The notes under the pieces: generated by a model
Database searches by the model: none
Told to the model about the DNA's origin: nothing
Seen by the model: only the letters and a program-made list of their open reading frames with translations
Source of the DNA: Thioclava indica
Lineage (GTDB): Bacteria; Pseudomonadota; Alphaproteobacteria; Rhodobacterales; Rhodobacteraceae
Length of the DNA stretch: 64,000 nucleotides
Assembly: GCF_000714545.1 (NCBI RefSeq)
Contig: NZ_AUNB01000062.1
Span: 62,001 to 126,000 of the forward strand
Direction: 5' to 3'
Shown: one piece after another, positions 48,423-57,640 of the stretch
How positions within the stretch are numbered: the stretch's first letter is position 1
How the letters are laid out: each line of letters starts with the position of its first letter
Position numbers and translations under genes: made by a program

Positions 48423-48590
48423 GCGCCCCTCCCTGACATGCCTCCGCTGGCGAGTGTCGCAAGCACAGCGCGCAGGAACAAGGGCCGCATCGGGCCAAAC
48501 GCGCAAAACGACTTTGCGAAAACGCCCGATCGGGGCTTGCGCCGCAGTAGGCGCATCCGGTCTAAGACGGGGCAGTATCGGAGACCCCCA

Positions 48591-49799
48591 GTGTTTGCCT
48601 ATCGCTTGTTAACCAATCTGATCGCACTGCCCGTTCTGCTGTGGCTGGCCCTGCGTGTGTTGCGCCGCGCCGAGAGTGGTGCGCAGGCGCGTCAGCGTCT
48701 GGGGGGTGGGGCGCGTGTTCCCGGTGCGCTTTGGGTGCATGCGGCCTCCAATGGCGAGCTGACCTCGGCGCGCCCGTTGATCGAGGCGCTTTTGGCCGAT
48801 GATCCCGCGCTGCGCGTGCTGATCACGACAAATACGGTGACGGCACAGGATCTGGCGCATAGCTGGAACGATGCGCGGATCGTGGCGCGGATGGCACCGC
48901 TGGATCATCGCGCGGTGGTGGCGCGGTTTTTGAACACCCATCGTCCACGCGCGTTGATCGTAGTGGAAAACGAGCTTTGGCCCAACCGCATGGCGCTGTC
49001 AGCGGCGCGCGGGTTGCCGGTGATCGTGATCGGTGCGCGCATGTCAGCCCGCTCGGGCGCGCGGTGGGCCAAGACGGGTTTGGGGCGGCGGGTGGTGGCG
49101 CAGATCAGCGCGCTATCGGCGCAGGACAAAGACTCAGAGGTGCGGTTTCTCGCCCTCGGTTTGACGCCGGAACGGCTGCTGCCCCGCATCAACCTCAAGA
49201 CCGCAATTGCGACGCGCGACGCCCTGCCGCTGGACTGGCCTCGGGCCTCCACGGTGCTGGCAGCTTCGACCCATGAGGGCGAGGAGGCGCAGGTTTTGGC
49301 CGCCTTTGCCCAAGCGCGCGCGCACCGCCCCGACTTGCGCCTGATCCTTGCGCCGCGCCACCCGCGCCGCGCCCCCGAGATCGCAGCGCTGATCGCCAAG
49401 GCGGGGCTGGCCCATGCCACCCGCTCGATGGGAGATCCACCCGGCGCCGAGGTCTATCTCGCCGACACGATGGGCGAGATGGACAATTGGTATGCCAGCG
49501 CCGGGATGTGTTTCGTGGGGGGCTCGCTGGTGGAAAAAGGCGGGCACACCCCGTTCGAACCCGCCGCCCATCACTGCGCCATTTTACACGGGCCGCATGT
49601 CGAAAACTTCCGCGAGGCCTATGCCGCGCTTGATGCGCAAGGCGGTGCGGTGGCGTGTCAGACCAAGGCCGATTTAGCGCAAGCGATGGCCAGCCTGAGT
49701 GCCGCCGATCAAACCAGATTAACACAGGCCGCAACCGCCGCATTAGGGCCAGCGGCAGATATTTCTGCCTTGGCCAATGCCTTGCGCGCGCGGTTCTGA
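48591..49799 (+). CDS. waaA: 3-deoxy-D-manno-octulosonic-acid (Kdo) transferase
   Basis: A 402-residue GT30 glycosyltransferase that adds Kdo to lipid A precursor on the inner membrane. It has an N-terminal membrane helix ('LLTNLIALPVLLWLALRVL'), then the acceptor domain with 'WVHAASNGE' and the signature 'VVENELWPN'. The C-terminal donor domain shows 'VGGSLVEKGGHTPFEPAAH'. I use the GTG at 48591 because GGAG lies just upstream and homology begins there; the ATG at 48438 would overlap the divergent GMC gene. It is slightly shorter than enterobacterial WaaA. Confidence 0.92.
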   Translation: MFAYRLLTNLIALPVLLWLALRVLRRAESGAQARQRLGGGARVPGALWVHAASNGELTSARPLIEALLADDPALRVLITTNTVTAQDLAHSWNDARIVARMAPLDHRAVVARFLNTHRPRALIVVENELWPNRMALSAARGLPVIVIGARMSARSGARWAKTGLGRRVVAQISALSAQDKDSEVRFLALGLTPERLLPRINLKTAIATRDALPLDWPRASTVLAASTHEGEEAQVLAAFAQARAHRPDLRLILAPRHPRRAPEIAALIAKAGLAHATRSMGDPPGAEVYLADTMGEMDNWYASAGMCFVGGSLVEKGGHTPFEPAAHHCAILHGPHVENFREAYAALDAQGGAVACQTKADLAQAMASLSAADQTRLTQAATAALGPAADISALANALRARF

Positions 49800-49869
49800 A
49801 CATGCCAAACCCCTTGCATTAGGGCGCATTTCGCTTATTTGCTGAAGCATCCGCACGGAGTTTGCCAAG

Positions 49870-50310
49870 ATGATCCGCTACACATTGCAATGCGATCAGG
49901 GCCATCGGTTTGATAGCTGGTTCCCCTCGGCCGACGGGTTCGAGGCGCTTGCGACTGCGGGGCAACTCGATTGCGCGATCTGCGGATCCACGGCGATCTC
50001 CAAAAGCCTGATGGCCCCGTCGGTGACGCCTGCGCGCAATAAGACAGCGCAATCCGAGCCGCCTGAACGCCCGCTTTCAACCCCGCAAAACGAGACCGAG
50101 CAGGCCCTCGCGACGATGCGCCGCCAGATTGAGAAAAACTCGGATTATGTCGGGGTAAATTTCGCCACCGAAGCGCGCGCAATGCATAGCGGCGACAGCC
50201 CGACCCGTGCAATTCACGGCGAGGCAAAGCTGGAAGAGGCGCGCAAAATGTTGGAGGAAGGGATACCCGTTCTTCCCCTGCCCTTCCTGAGCGGTCGCAA
50301 AACCAACTGA
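49870..50310 (+). CDS. DUF1178 family protein
   Basis: A 146-residue protein of an uncharacterised alphaproteobacterial and betaproteobacterial family. The N-terminus 'MIRYTLQCDQGHRFDSWF' and a CxxC pair in 'LDCAICGS' suggest a small zinc-ribbon-like head. The C-terminal half is helical, with 'NSDYVGVNFATEARAMHSGD' and 'EEARKMLEEGIPVLPLPF', both conserved in DUF1178. CGGAG is upstream. No function can be given. It lies between waaA and an FAD-linked dehydrogenase. Confidence 0.9.
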   Translation: MIRYTLQCDQGHRFDSWFPSADGFEALATAGQLDCAICGSTAISKSLMAPSVTPARNKTAQSEPPERPLSTPQNETEQALATMRRQIEKNSDYVGVNFATEARAMHSGDSPTRAIHGEAKLEEARKMLEEGIPVLPLPFLSGRKTN

Positions 50311-50361
50311 ACCGTTTCGGGCGGCCCCAGCGCGAAGCGGTTCAACGTTGAAGGACACAGA

Positions 50362-51765
50362 ATGTTGAATCCCGCCGATCAAGCCTTTGCCGCGCAGTTG
50401 ACGAAGGCCATCCCCGACTTGCGCATCGAGGCCCCCGAGCCGCGCTATCTGCAAGAGCCGCGCGGGCGTCATCACGGCAATGGCGGGCTGCTGGTGCGCC
50501 CGCAAAGCCCCGCGCAGGTGGCGGGCGTTTTGCGCGCCTGCAACGCGGCGCGTGTCGGCGTGCTGCCTTATGGCGGGGGCACCGGGCTGGTCGGTGGGCA
50601 GATCATTGAAACCGGCCCCGCACCCGTCATTCTGAGTCTTGAGAAGATGACCGCCGTGCGTGCCGTCACCGGCCATGTTCTGGAAATTGAGGCCGGGGCG
50701 AGCCTGCAAGACGCCCATGACGCCGCCGAAAATGCCGGGCGGCTGTTTCCCCTGACGATCGCAAGCCAAGGCAGCGCGCAGATCGGCGGCGTGTTGGGCA
50801 CCAATGCGGGCGGTGTGAACGTGCTGCGCTATGGCAATGCGCGCGAGCTGTGTCTGGGCGTTGAGGCCGTGCTGGCCGATGGCACGGTGATTTCCGGTCT
50901 GCGCCATCTGCGCAAGGACAATACAGGCTATGATCTCAAAGACTTGCTGATCGGCTCGGAGGGGACGCTTGGCATCATCACGGCGGCCACGTTGCGGCTA
51001 TTTCCGCGCCCCGCCGCGCTTGGCACGGCGATGATGGTCGTCCCCAACCCCGCCGCCGCGCTGGCCCTGCTGGAGCTGGCCGAGACGCGGATGCCGGGCT
51101 GTGTCAGCGCGTTTGAGCTGATTTCCGGGCAAGGGCTGGCGTTTCTTGATGCGGTCGGCCCGCAGGTGCATCAGCCCTTCGCCCAGCGCCCCGAGTGGTC
51201 GGTGCTGATTGAAATCGGCCTGCCCGCGGGTCTTGATCCGCAAGATGCGCTGGCGGGGCTGTTCGAGGCCGCGGAAGATCTGGTCAGCGACGGGGTGATC
51301 GCCAGTTCCGACACCCAGCGTGCGCAGATGTGGACCCTGCGCGAAAATCTACCCGAGGCGAATAAGCGTATCGGCTCGATCTCCAGCCATGATATTTCAC
51401 TGCCCTTGCCCAAGCTGGCGCAATTTATCGACACCGCGCGGCGCGAACTGGTCGCGCTGGGGGATATGCGGATCAACTGCTTTGGCCATGTCGGCGACGG
51501 CAACCTGCATTTCAACGCCTTTCCCGCCGAAGGGCGCAACCGTGGGGAATACGAAAACCTGCGCGGGCGCGTGGCGCAGGTTGTTTACGATCTCGTGGAT
51601 GGATTTGGCGGCTCGATTTCGGCGGAACACGGGATCGGGCGGTTGAAAGTAGCCGATCTGGAACGCTACGCAGATCCTGGCAAGCTGGCCGCGATGCGCG
51701 CAATCAAAACCGCGCTTGACCCGAACGGCATATTGAACCCCGGCGCGGTGCTGGCGCAAAACTGA
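50362..51765 (+). CDS. FAD-binding oxidoreductase (GlcD/D-2-hydroxyacid dehydrogenase-like)
   Basis: A 467-residue flavoprotein of the vanillyl-alcohol-oxidase fold. The FAD-binding loop is 'YGGGTGLVGGQ' (about 71-81), followed by 'GTNAGGVNVLRYGNAREL' and 'DNTGYDLKDLLIGSEGTLGI'. The C-terminal domain has 'CFGHVGDGNLHFN', a metal-site His motif, and 'SISAEHGIGRLK'. Relatives oxidise glycolate, D-lactate or D-2-hydroxyglutarate. The absence of glcE and glcF neighbours makes a single-chain D-2-hydroxyglutarate or D-lactate dehydrogenase more likely. AAGGA precedes the ATG. Confidence 0.9.
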   Translation: MLNPADQAFAAQLTKAIPDLRIEAPEPRYLQEPRGRHHGNGGLLVRPQSPAQVAGVLRACNAARVGVLPYGGGTGLVGGQIIETGPAPVILSLEKMTAVRAVTGHVLEIEAGASLQDAHDAAENAGRLFPLTIASQGSAQIGGVLGTNAGGVNVLRYGNARELCLGVEAVLADGTVISGLRHLRKDNTGYDLKDLLIGSEGTLGIITAATLRLFPRPAALGTAMMVVPNPAAALALLELAETRMPGCVSAFELISGQGLAFLDAVGPQVHQPFAQRPEWSVLIEIGLPAGLDPQDALAGLFEAAEDLVSDGVIASSDTQRAQMWTLRENLPEANKRIGSISSHDISLPLPKLAQFIDTARRELVALGDMRINCFGHVGDGNLHFNAFPAEGRNRGEYENLRGRVAQVVYDLVDGFGGSISAEHGIGRLKVADLERYADPGKLAAMRAIKTALDPNGILNPGAVLAQN

Positions 51766-51767
51766 AT

Positions 51768-51797
51768 GCACCCCGTCAGATCACTCTGACGAGGTGC
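51768..51797. terminator. Long stem-loop after the FAD oxidoreductase gene
   Basis: GCACCCCGTCAGA pairs with TCTGACGAGGTGC (one mismatch in 13) around a TCAC loop. It starts three bases after the stop. The convergent apt gene ends 79 bases later. No T run follows, so it is a terminator candidate or 3'-end stabiliser. Confidence 0.55.
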
Positions 51798-51875
51798 AGC
51801 GCTTTGGTTCACGTGTTTGCAAGCAGCCGAACCATCAGGCCTGCATAGCTTTCCATGGTTCCTATTGAGATTTGG

Positions 51876-52418
51876 TTAAGCGCCCTCGAATTCGCACAGG
51901 ACATGCACGTTCATGCCCAGATCTTCCAGCAGCTTGCGCCCGCCAAGTTCCGGCAGATCGACGATAAACGAGCAGCCCACGATCTCACCGCCCACACGTT
52001 CGATCAGCTTGATCCCGGCCCCGCAGGTGCCCCCCGTTGCGAGCAGATCATCGACGATCAACACCTTTTCGCCCGGCGCAATCGCGTCTTCATGCATCTC
52101 CATCACCGCCTCGCCATATTCCAGACTATAGGCCTGCGAGATCGTCTGGCCGGGCAGCTTGCCCTTTTTGCGGATCGGCACGAACCCCTTGGAAAGCTGA
52201 TGCGCAATCGCCCCGCCAAGGATGAACCCGCGCGCCTCTAGCCCGACAATCTTGTCAATCTGCTGGCCCGCCCAAGGGTGCAGCATCTGGTCAATCGCCA
52301 TGCGAAACCCGCGCGGATCGGCGAACAGCGTCGTGACATCGCGAAACAGGATTCCCTCATGCGGGAAATCGGCGATCGTGCGGATATAGTCTTTGACGGT
52401 TTTGGTCTGGGGGCTCAT
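51876..52418 (-). CDS. apt: Adenine phosphoribosyltransferase
   Basis: A 180-residue purine-salvage enzyme converting adenine and PRPP to AMP. The PRPP-binding signature is '[17 protein letters not shown]', with '[24 protein letters not shown]' before it and the N-terminal '[13 protein letters not shown]' typical of Apt. It lies downstream of mtnP on the same strand. MtnP releases adenine from methylthioadenosine, and Apt recycles it, so the grouping makes metabolic sense. Confidence 0.96.
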   Translation of the reverse strand: MSPQTKTVKDYIRTIADFPHEGILFRDVTTLFADPRGFRMAIDQMLHPWAGQQIDKIVGLEARGFILGGAIAHQLSKGFVPIRKKGKLPGQTISQAYSLEYGEAVMEMHEDAIAPGEKVLIVDDLLATGGTCGAGIKLIERVGGEIVGCSFIVDLPELGGRKLLEDLGMNVHVLCEFEGA

Positions 52419-52422
52419 CGTT

Positions 52423-52563
52423 TCAGGCTCCGAATTGGGGTTTGGCCACCATTAGCCAGAAAACGCCGACAAGGCCAAGACAAGCAGGCCAGCCCAGCAC
52501 AAACCAGAGGCGATAATGCCGCAGGGCGCGCGCAATGCCCGCTCCTTCAACGCTCCTCCACAA
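52423..52563 (-). CDS. Possible small single-helix membrane protein between the epimerase gene and apt
   Basis: A short frame ends at a TGA at 52423-52425, just before apt. Its C-terminal part reads basic residues, then '[17 protein letters not shown]' as one membrane helix, then 'AKPQFGA'. The start is unclear. A TTG at 52563 has no ribosome site, while AAGGAG lies five bases before an ATT at 52536. An overlapping frame beginning with TTG at 52535 also uses that AAGGAG. The helix looks real but coding status is unproven. Confidence 0.3.
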   Translation of the reverse strand: MWRSVEGAGIARALRHYRLWFVLGWPACLGLVGVFWLMVAKPQFGA

Positions 52564-53809
52564 GGGCAAGATGGACCAGGATCAGCGCAAGCACGGGCAG
52601 ATTTTTCAACATCCCGCCAATCGGATCAAGCCACAGCCCCGGCGACAGGATCGACAGGCCAAGCGTATAGCCCGCGACGATCAGCAACTGCGCCAAGGCG
52701 ACCGTCTTGGGCCGCCAGTTGATCAGCAACGCCGCGCCAAGCGCCAGATCCAGCAGCCCGAAGCCGCGCGCCATTGGCAGGGCAATCGCGGCGGGCAGGC
52801 TTGGCACGGTGGCGATCACACCCATCATCGGCGTGAGCAGCCCCGCCACGCCCGAGCCAAGCCACATCACCGCCAGCGCCAGCCGGATCAGCGGCTTGAG
52901 CAGATAAAGCCGCGCTTGCCACAGATCCTGCGTGCCAGCGGGGCGCGCGCTGATGAAAGCTGTCGCACCGCGCGGGCGCGTCTCGATCCGTGACAGCAAC
53001 GCGGTCGGGTCCGCGATCACCCCCGCCTCAAGCTGCGCCACCGCGGTGGATGAAATCGGCCCCAGCCGCAACCAATCGCCCAGCCGCCCCAGCGCGCGCG
53101 CCACCGGAGCGGGCAAGCGTAGTTCGGGCACGTCTAGCAAACCCAGCCAACGGCGATACAGTACGCCGATCTGCGATTGCCTCAGGGTCTCGGGGCCGCC
53201 GATCTCGTAGGGGCCAAAGCCGGGCGGATTGCACAGACAGTCATGGATCACCGCCGCCAGATCGCTGGCATGGATCGGGTTCATCGGCTGGCTGCCAGAC
53301 CCGACGACCGGGCGCAGAAACGGCAGCGCCGCAAAGGCGCGCAGCGCAGATGAGCCGCCATACGAGGTCTCGCCCAGCACCAGACCGGGGCGCAGGACGC
53401 AGACATTCGGATGATCCGCTAGCATCGCCTCGCTTTCGCGCCGCCAATGCGCGAAACGCGTGCGGGCTGTGTCGATCCCGACAGCAGACACATGCACCAT
53501 CTGCCCGCCGTCCAGCGCTACAAGAACCGCCTTGGGCGCGTCTAGATGCACGGCGCGAAATGCACCCTGCGATCCCGTCAAAAGCCCCGCGCAATTGATC
53601 ACATGCGCGCCGCCTGCCAGATGCGGATGCCAGAAGGCAGGCTCATGGGTTTGTGGATCGTTCAGATCGGCGCGCAGCGTGGCAAACCCCATCTGTTCAA
53701 GCCGCAAAACCCGGCGCGCAGAAGCCAGAACCTCGACCCCTTGCGCGCGCAAGTAAAACGCCACGTGACGCCCGATAAAGCCATCCGCGCCCAGCAGCAA
53801 AACCTTCAC
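52547..53809 (-). CDS. NAD-dependent epimerase/SDR fused to a DoxX-like membrane domain
   Basis: A 420-residue two-part protein. Residues 1 to about 290 are an atypical extended SDR with the NAD loop 'LGADGFIGRHVAF' and the 'VHVSAVGID' strand. The usual YxxxK is not obvious, as in NDUFA9-like relatives. Residues about 295-420 contain four membrane helices ('LALAVMWLGSGVAGLL', 'LLDLALGAALLI' and others) like the DoxX group. Such fusions occur in proteobacteria; their role is unknown to me. Its start overlaps the mtnP stop by four bases, so it is co-translated with the methylthioadenosine salvage gene. Confidence 0.82.
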   Translation of the reverse strand: MKVLLLGADGFIGRHVAFYLRAQGVEVLASARRVLRLEQMGFATLRADLNDPQTHEPAFWHPHLAGGAHVINCAGLLTGSQGAFRAVHLDAPKAVLVALDGGQMVHVSAVGIDTARTRFAHWRRESEAMLADHPNVCVLRPGLVLGETSYGGSSALRAFAALPFLRPVVGSGSQPMNPIHASDLAAVIHDCLCNPPGFGPYEIGGPETLRQSQIGVLYRRWLGLLDVPELRLPAPVARALGRLGDWLRLGPISSTAVAQLEAGVIADPTALLSRIETRPRGATAFISARPAGTQDLWQARLYLLKPLIRLALAVMWLGSGVAGLLTPMMGVIATVPSLPAAIALPMARGFGLLDLALGAALLINWRPKTVALAQLLIVAGYTLGLSILSPGLWLDPIGGMLKNLPVLALILVHLALVEER

Positions 53810-54672
53810 AAGACGCGACCTGCCACGGTTTTCAGCTTTGTCATCATCTCGGGATCGCGCTTGGCCGGGGCGGTCATAACAGCGCTATCAAGCGCATGGC
53901 TGCACCCCTCGGGGCAATCGCTGACAGGCCCCGCCAAAAGCGCGGGCAGCGCGGCGACAAGGTCACGCGCCTTCGCGGCGTTCTTCTGCGCCACCGCCAC
54001 GACCTGAGCCACATCCACCGCGTCGTGATCGGGATGCCAACAATCGTAATCGGTGATCATCGCGATGCAGGCATAGCAAATCTCGGCCTCGCGGGCGAGT
54101 TTCGCCTCGGGCATACCGGTCATTCCGATCACATCCGCGCCCCAACTGCGATACAGTTCGCTTTCCGCCTTGGTCGAGAATTGCGGCCCCTCCATTGCGA
54201 TGTAAGTGCCGCCTTGATGCACGCGCACGCCGGTCGTTTGCGCCGCGCTGGTGCAATGTCCCGCCAGCCGCGCGCAGATCGGATGCGCCACTGAGACATG
54301 CCCCACTAGACCGGGGCCAAAGAACGATTTCTCGCGCGCGAAAGTGCGGTCGATATATTGATCCACGATCAGGAAATCGCCCGGCGCGTAGGCCTCTTTC
54401 AAGGAACCAACCGCCGACACAGCGACCAGATCGGAGACGCCCAGCTGCTTCATCGCATCGATATTGGCGCGGTAGGGCACGGTGGTAGGCGTGTGGACAT
54501 GGCCCCGCCCGTGACGCGGCAGGAAGGCCATTTTCACTCCGCTCAACGACCCCGTCAAAACCTGATCAGAGGGCGCGCCCCAAGGCGTCTCAAGGCTGAC
54601 CCAAGTGGCATCTTCCAGCCCGTCGATCTCATAGAGGCCCGAGCCGCCGATCACCCCGATCATCCTGTCCAT
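53806..54672 (-). CDS. mtnP: S-methyl-5'-thioadenosine phosphorylase
   Basis: A 288-residue purine nucleoside phosphorylase of the MTAP group, which splits methylthioadenosine (a by-product of polyamine and acyl-homoserine-lactone synthesis) into adenine and methylthioribose-1-phosphate. Motifs are 'IGGSGLYEIDGL' at the start, 'LPRHGRGHVHTP' (phosphate site), 'YIAMEGPQFSTKAES' (base site) and 'MITDYDCWH'. The ATG at 54672 precedes a second in-frame Met at residue 4. The adenine it releases can be recycled by Apt from the same strand. Confidence 0.94.
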   Translation of the reverse strand: MDRMIGVIGGSGLYEIDGLEDATWVSLETPWGAPSDQVLTGSLSGVKMAFLPRHGRGHVHTPTTVPYRANIDAMKQLGVSDLVAVSAVGSLKEAYAPGDFLIVDQYIDRTFAREKSFFGPGLVGHVSVAHPICARLAGHCTSAAQTTGVRVHQGGTYIAMEGPQFSTKAESELYRSWGADVIGMTGMPEAKLAREAEICYACIAMITDYDCWHPDHDAVDVAQVVAVAQKNAAKARDLVAALPALLAGPVSDCPEGCSHALDSAVMTAPAKRDPEMMTKLKTVAGRVL

Positions 54673-54810
54673 TGCGCAAATCCTTTGGTTGTCATTTTAT
54701 ATCGCGCCGAGCCTAAGCGCAGCAGGCGGGCGAGAAAAGAGGGATTGCGGCACCGTGATGGGCAGGCTATCGGCGCTTAGGGGCGCAGCGGTTGCGCGAG
54801 GGAGCTGGCA

Positions 54811-55677
54811 GTGGAAAACATACGCGGATCAATCCTGATGGCTGTTGCGATGGCGGCGTTCGCGATGGAGGATATGTTCGTCAAATCTGCGGCCTCCCAT
54901 GTCGCGGTAGGGATAGTTTTGATGATGTTCGGCCTTGGTGGCATGGCGGTGTTTGCCACGTTGATTGCATCACGCGGACAATCGCTGGGCCATCGCGCGC
55001 TTTTGTCCCCGCCGATGCTGACCAAGCTGGGCCTGGACGTCGTGGGGCGGCTTGGCTACACGCTGGGCATCGCGCTGACGCCGCTCTCCAACGCCTCGAC
55101 CATCCTTCAGGCGACACCCTTGGTGGTAGTTGCCGGGGCCGCGATTGTGTTTTCAGAGCGCGTCGGAACACGGCGCTGGATTGCCGTTGGCATCGGGTTT
55201 CTCGGCGTGCTGATCGTGTTGCGGCCGGGGCTTGAGGGGTTTGTGCCAGCCGCCATGTGGACGGTGCTGGGCATGTTTGGCTTTGCGGGGCGCGATCTGG
55301 CCACCCGTGCCTGCCCGCCCGTTTTGTCGAATTTCCAGCTTAGCTTTTACGGCTTTGCAATACTGCTGCCTACGGGCGCGCTGATTTTGGCGATCACCGG
55401 CGGCGCTGGCCTGCCCGATTGGGTCGCGCTGCGCGATGTCGCGGGTGCGGTGTGTTTTGGCACCTTCGCCTATTGGGCGCTGACCAAGGCGATGCGGATG
55501 GGTGAGGTCTCGGTCATCACGCCATTCCGCTACACACGCCTGATATTCGCGCTAATCCTTGGCGCGCTGGTCTTTGGCGAGCGCCCCGATGGCGCGATGA
55601 TCGTGGGGTCAGTTCTGATCGTGGCCAGCGGGCTTTATACGCTGCTCGAACAACGGCGTGTGCGCCGGTTGGCTTAA
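54811..55677 (+). CDS. DMT family transporter (EamA domains)
   Basis: A 288-residue membrane protein with about ten helices in two EamA repeats, the drug/metabolite exporter plan. 'PLSNASTILQATPLVVVAGAA' ends the first repeat and 'VSVITPFRYTRLIFALILGALVFGE' the second, each a standard EamA stretch. The start is a GTG at 54811 with GGGAG seven bases upstream. The exported compound is unknown. The gene is divergent from mtnP and overlaps the convergent flavin-reductase gene at its 3' end by four bases. Confidence 0.88.
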   Translation: MENIRGSILMAVAMAAFAMEDMFVKSAASHVAVGIVLMMFGLGGMAVFATLIASRGQSLGHRALLSPPMLTKLGLDVVGRLGYTLGIALTPLSNASTILQATPLVVVAGAAIVFSERVGTRRWIAVGIGFLGVLIVLRPGLEGFVPAAMWTVLGMFGFAGRDLATRACPPVLSNFQLSFYGFAILLPTGALILAITGGAGLPDWVALRDVAGAVCFGTFAYWALTKAMRMGEVSVITPFRYTRLIFALILGALVFGERPDGAMIVGSVLIVASGLYTLLEQRRVRRLA

Positions 55678-56267
55678 TCGGGGCGTTTCATCTCGAACAG
55701 ATCGCTGACGGCGGCATAATCGTGATAGCCCAGCCGCGACAGCCGGTCGGCGGGCAGATAGCGACCGTCATGCAGGCAGGCGTCTTGAATGTGGATGCCC
55801 GTCACCTCGCCATGCACAAGGAAATTGGCCTCTCCCAGCAATTCAACCACTTGCACGACCCGACATTCCAGCGCCGCAGGTGCCTGTGCCACACGCGGGC
55901 AGATAATCGTTTCACACTCGGCCTTTTCAATCCCGCATTGCACAAACTCATCCGTGCCAGCGGGGAAATTCGCACATGACGCGTTCATCTGATCTCTTAG
56001 CGCCGACGTCACAAGGTTCACGCAAAACACCCCCGATTCGCGCAGCTGCACAAAGCTGTCCTTGCTGTCCTCGCGATCCGGTTTCACCCCGGTCGAGGCA
56101 AAGATCACCTGCGGCGGCGTATAGGCAACCGCGTTGAAAAACGAATAGGGCGCAAGGTTATCGCCCAACGCGCCGCGCGTGGAAATCCAGCCAATCGGGC
56201 GAGGCGCGACGATGGCGTTAAACGGGTTATGGGGCAGGCCATGGCCATCTTGGGGTTTGTAAAACAT
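55674..56267 (-). CDS. Flavin reductase-like (FMN-binding split barrel) protein
   Basis: A 197-residue member of the DIM6/NTAB flavin reductase family. The opening 'HNPFNAIVAPRPIGWISTRGALGDNLAPYSFFN' region is the FMN phosphate-binding part of the barrel. 'SKDSFVQLRESGVFCVNLV' follows. Members use NAD(P)H to reduce flavin for a partner oxygenase or act as stand-alone reductases; no partner gene is adjacent. I start at the ATG at 56267, where AGGAG sits at the right distance; a GTG six bases upstream is less likely. Confidence 0.87.
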   Translation of the reverse strand: MFYKPQDGHGLPHNPFNAIVAPRPIGWISTRGALGDNLAPYSFFNAVAYTPPQVIFASTGVKPDREDSKDSFVQLRESGVFCVNLVTSALRDQMNASCANFPAGTDEFVQCGIEKAECETIICPRVAQAPAALECRVVQVVELLGEANFLVHGEVTGIHIQDACLHDGRYLPADRLSRLGYHDYAAVSDLFEMKRPD

Positions 56268-56335
56268 CGTCACTCCTATTTGATCCCGAACTTAGCGCGT
56301 GATACCGCGTCTGACAGGGTAAAAGGGCGCGCGGA

Positions 56336-56818
56336 ATGTATCAGCTCGAAGAAGAGACTGAGGACGACTGGTGGGAGGTAGAGGCGCTCTATGACCTCTG
56401 CTTTGCGCCCGGGCGCACGGCGCTGTCGTCTTACCGGCTGCGCGATGGCGTGGAACCGGTGCGCGCGCTTTGCCTGACGCTGCGCCAAGACGGTATTCTC
56501 GCCGCTGTGATCCGCTATTGGCCCGTGCAGATCGCTGGCGCGCGGGTGCTGCTGCTTGGCCCGATTGCCGTGCATCCGACGCGTCAGGGCGAGGGTTTGG
56601 GCGGCTTTTTGATGCATGAAAGCCTGACCGAGGCCCATCGGCTGGGATGGGAGCGCGTGCTGCTGGTGGGTGATGCACCCTATTACGCGCGTTTTGGCTT
56701 TGAGCGCCTTGAAGGTGTCGAGATGCCCCCGCCGACAAACCCCGACCGCGTCTTGGGTCTTGAGCTGGTGATAGGGGCCTGGAACGACGTGCACGGCCTG
56801 GTCGAGAAAGCCAGCTAA
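56336..56818 (+). CDS. GNAT family N-acetyltransferase
   Basis: A 160-residue acetyltransferase-fold protein. The acetyl-CoA pyrophosphate loop appears as 'RQGEGLGGFLM' after the strand 'VLLLGPIAVHP', and 'VLLVGDAPYYARFGFERL' is the final acceptor-side region. The layout matches the YhbS-like group. Substrate unknown. It stands between a divergent flavin reductase gene and the EcsC gene, 53 bases downstream. Confidence 0.87.
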   Translation: MYQLEEETEDDWWEVEALYDLCFAPGRTALSSYRLRDGVEPVRALCLTLRQDGILAAVIRYWPVQIAGARVLLLGPIAVHPTRQGEGLGGFLMHESLTEAHRLGWERVLLVGDAPYYARFGFERLEGVEMPPPTNPDRVLGLELVIGAWNDVHGLVEKAS

Positions 56819-56871
56819 TTGCCGAACCGCCTCATCCGCCCCATATATGAGGTTAAGAGATGGAGGCAGTG

Positions 56872-57627
56872 ATGGCAGAGATTCTTCCCCCGGTGACCGA
56901 TCCGGTCCTACTCAAGCAAATCGACCTGTTGGCCAAACGCCACCGCGCGGCGGGCGGTGTGGTGATGCATCTGATTGGCTATATCGGCGGCTCTGCCGAA
57001 AGCCTGCTGGGCAAGCTGCCCGCTCCCGTGCGCTCGGGGCTTGAGGGGGCAACGGAACGTGCTTTGTCAGGCGCGATGGTCGCTGCAGAGCATTCGCGCG
57101 GAATCGTGGCCGATCGCCCCGACTGGATGAACCGCACGCTGACGGCGGCGATGGGGGCTGCGGGCGGTGCGGGGGGCTTAGGCAGTTCGCTGGCGGAGTT
57201 GCCCTTTACCGTCACGATGCTGCTGCGCGCCATTCAGGGCATCGCGGCGGAACACGGGTTTGACCCCGCCTCGGAAGAAGTTCGGGTGGAATGCCTGCGC
57301 GTTTTCGCCTCGGCGGGTCCGCTGGATGATGATGACGGGATGGATCTTAGCTTTCTCGCCGCGCGCACCACGATCACCGGACCAAGTTTGAAATCGCTGG
57401 TGGCCAAAGTTGCGCCGCGCTTATCCGCCGTGCTGGGCCAAAAACTTGCCGCACAGGCCGCTCCGGTTTTGGGGGCGGTGGCGGGCGCTGCGGTGAATTA
57501 TTCCTTCACCAGCTACTATCAGGAAATCGCGCGTGTGCATTTCGGGCTAAAACGACTGGCGCGTGACAGCGGTGCGGATGAGGGCGTTTTGCGCGAAGAA
57601 CTGGTGGCGCGGCTAACGAAAAAATAA
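56872..57627 (+). CDS. EcsC family protein
   Basis: A 251-residue protein of the EcsC family, named after a Bacillus protein of unclear function linked to an ABC exporter. The Gly/Ala-rich stretch 'AAMGAAGGAGGLGSSLAELPFTVTMLLRAIQGIA' (about 84-117) is its core and could associate with membrane. A second Gly/Ala helix lies near residue 190. I start at the ATG at 56872, preceded by GGAGG; the ATG at 56860 contains that site. It converges on ptsP. No function can be assigned. Confidence 0.85.
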   Translation: MAEILPPVTDPVLLKQIDLLAKRHRAAGGVVMHLIGYIGGSAESLLGKLPAPVRSGLEGATERALSGAMVAAEHSRGIVADRPDWMNRTLTAAMGAAGGAGGLGSSLAELPFTVTMLLRAIQGIAAEHGFDPASEEVRVECLRVFASAGPLDDDDGMDLSFLAARTTITGPSLKSLVAKVAPRLSAVLGQKLAAQAAPVLGAVAGAAVNYSFTSYYQEIARVHFGLKRLARDSGADEGVLREELVARLTKK

Positions 57628-57640
57628 GCCGCCACACCCC

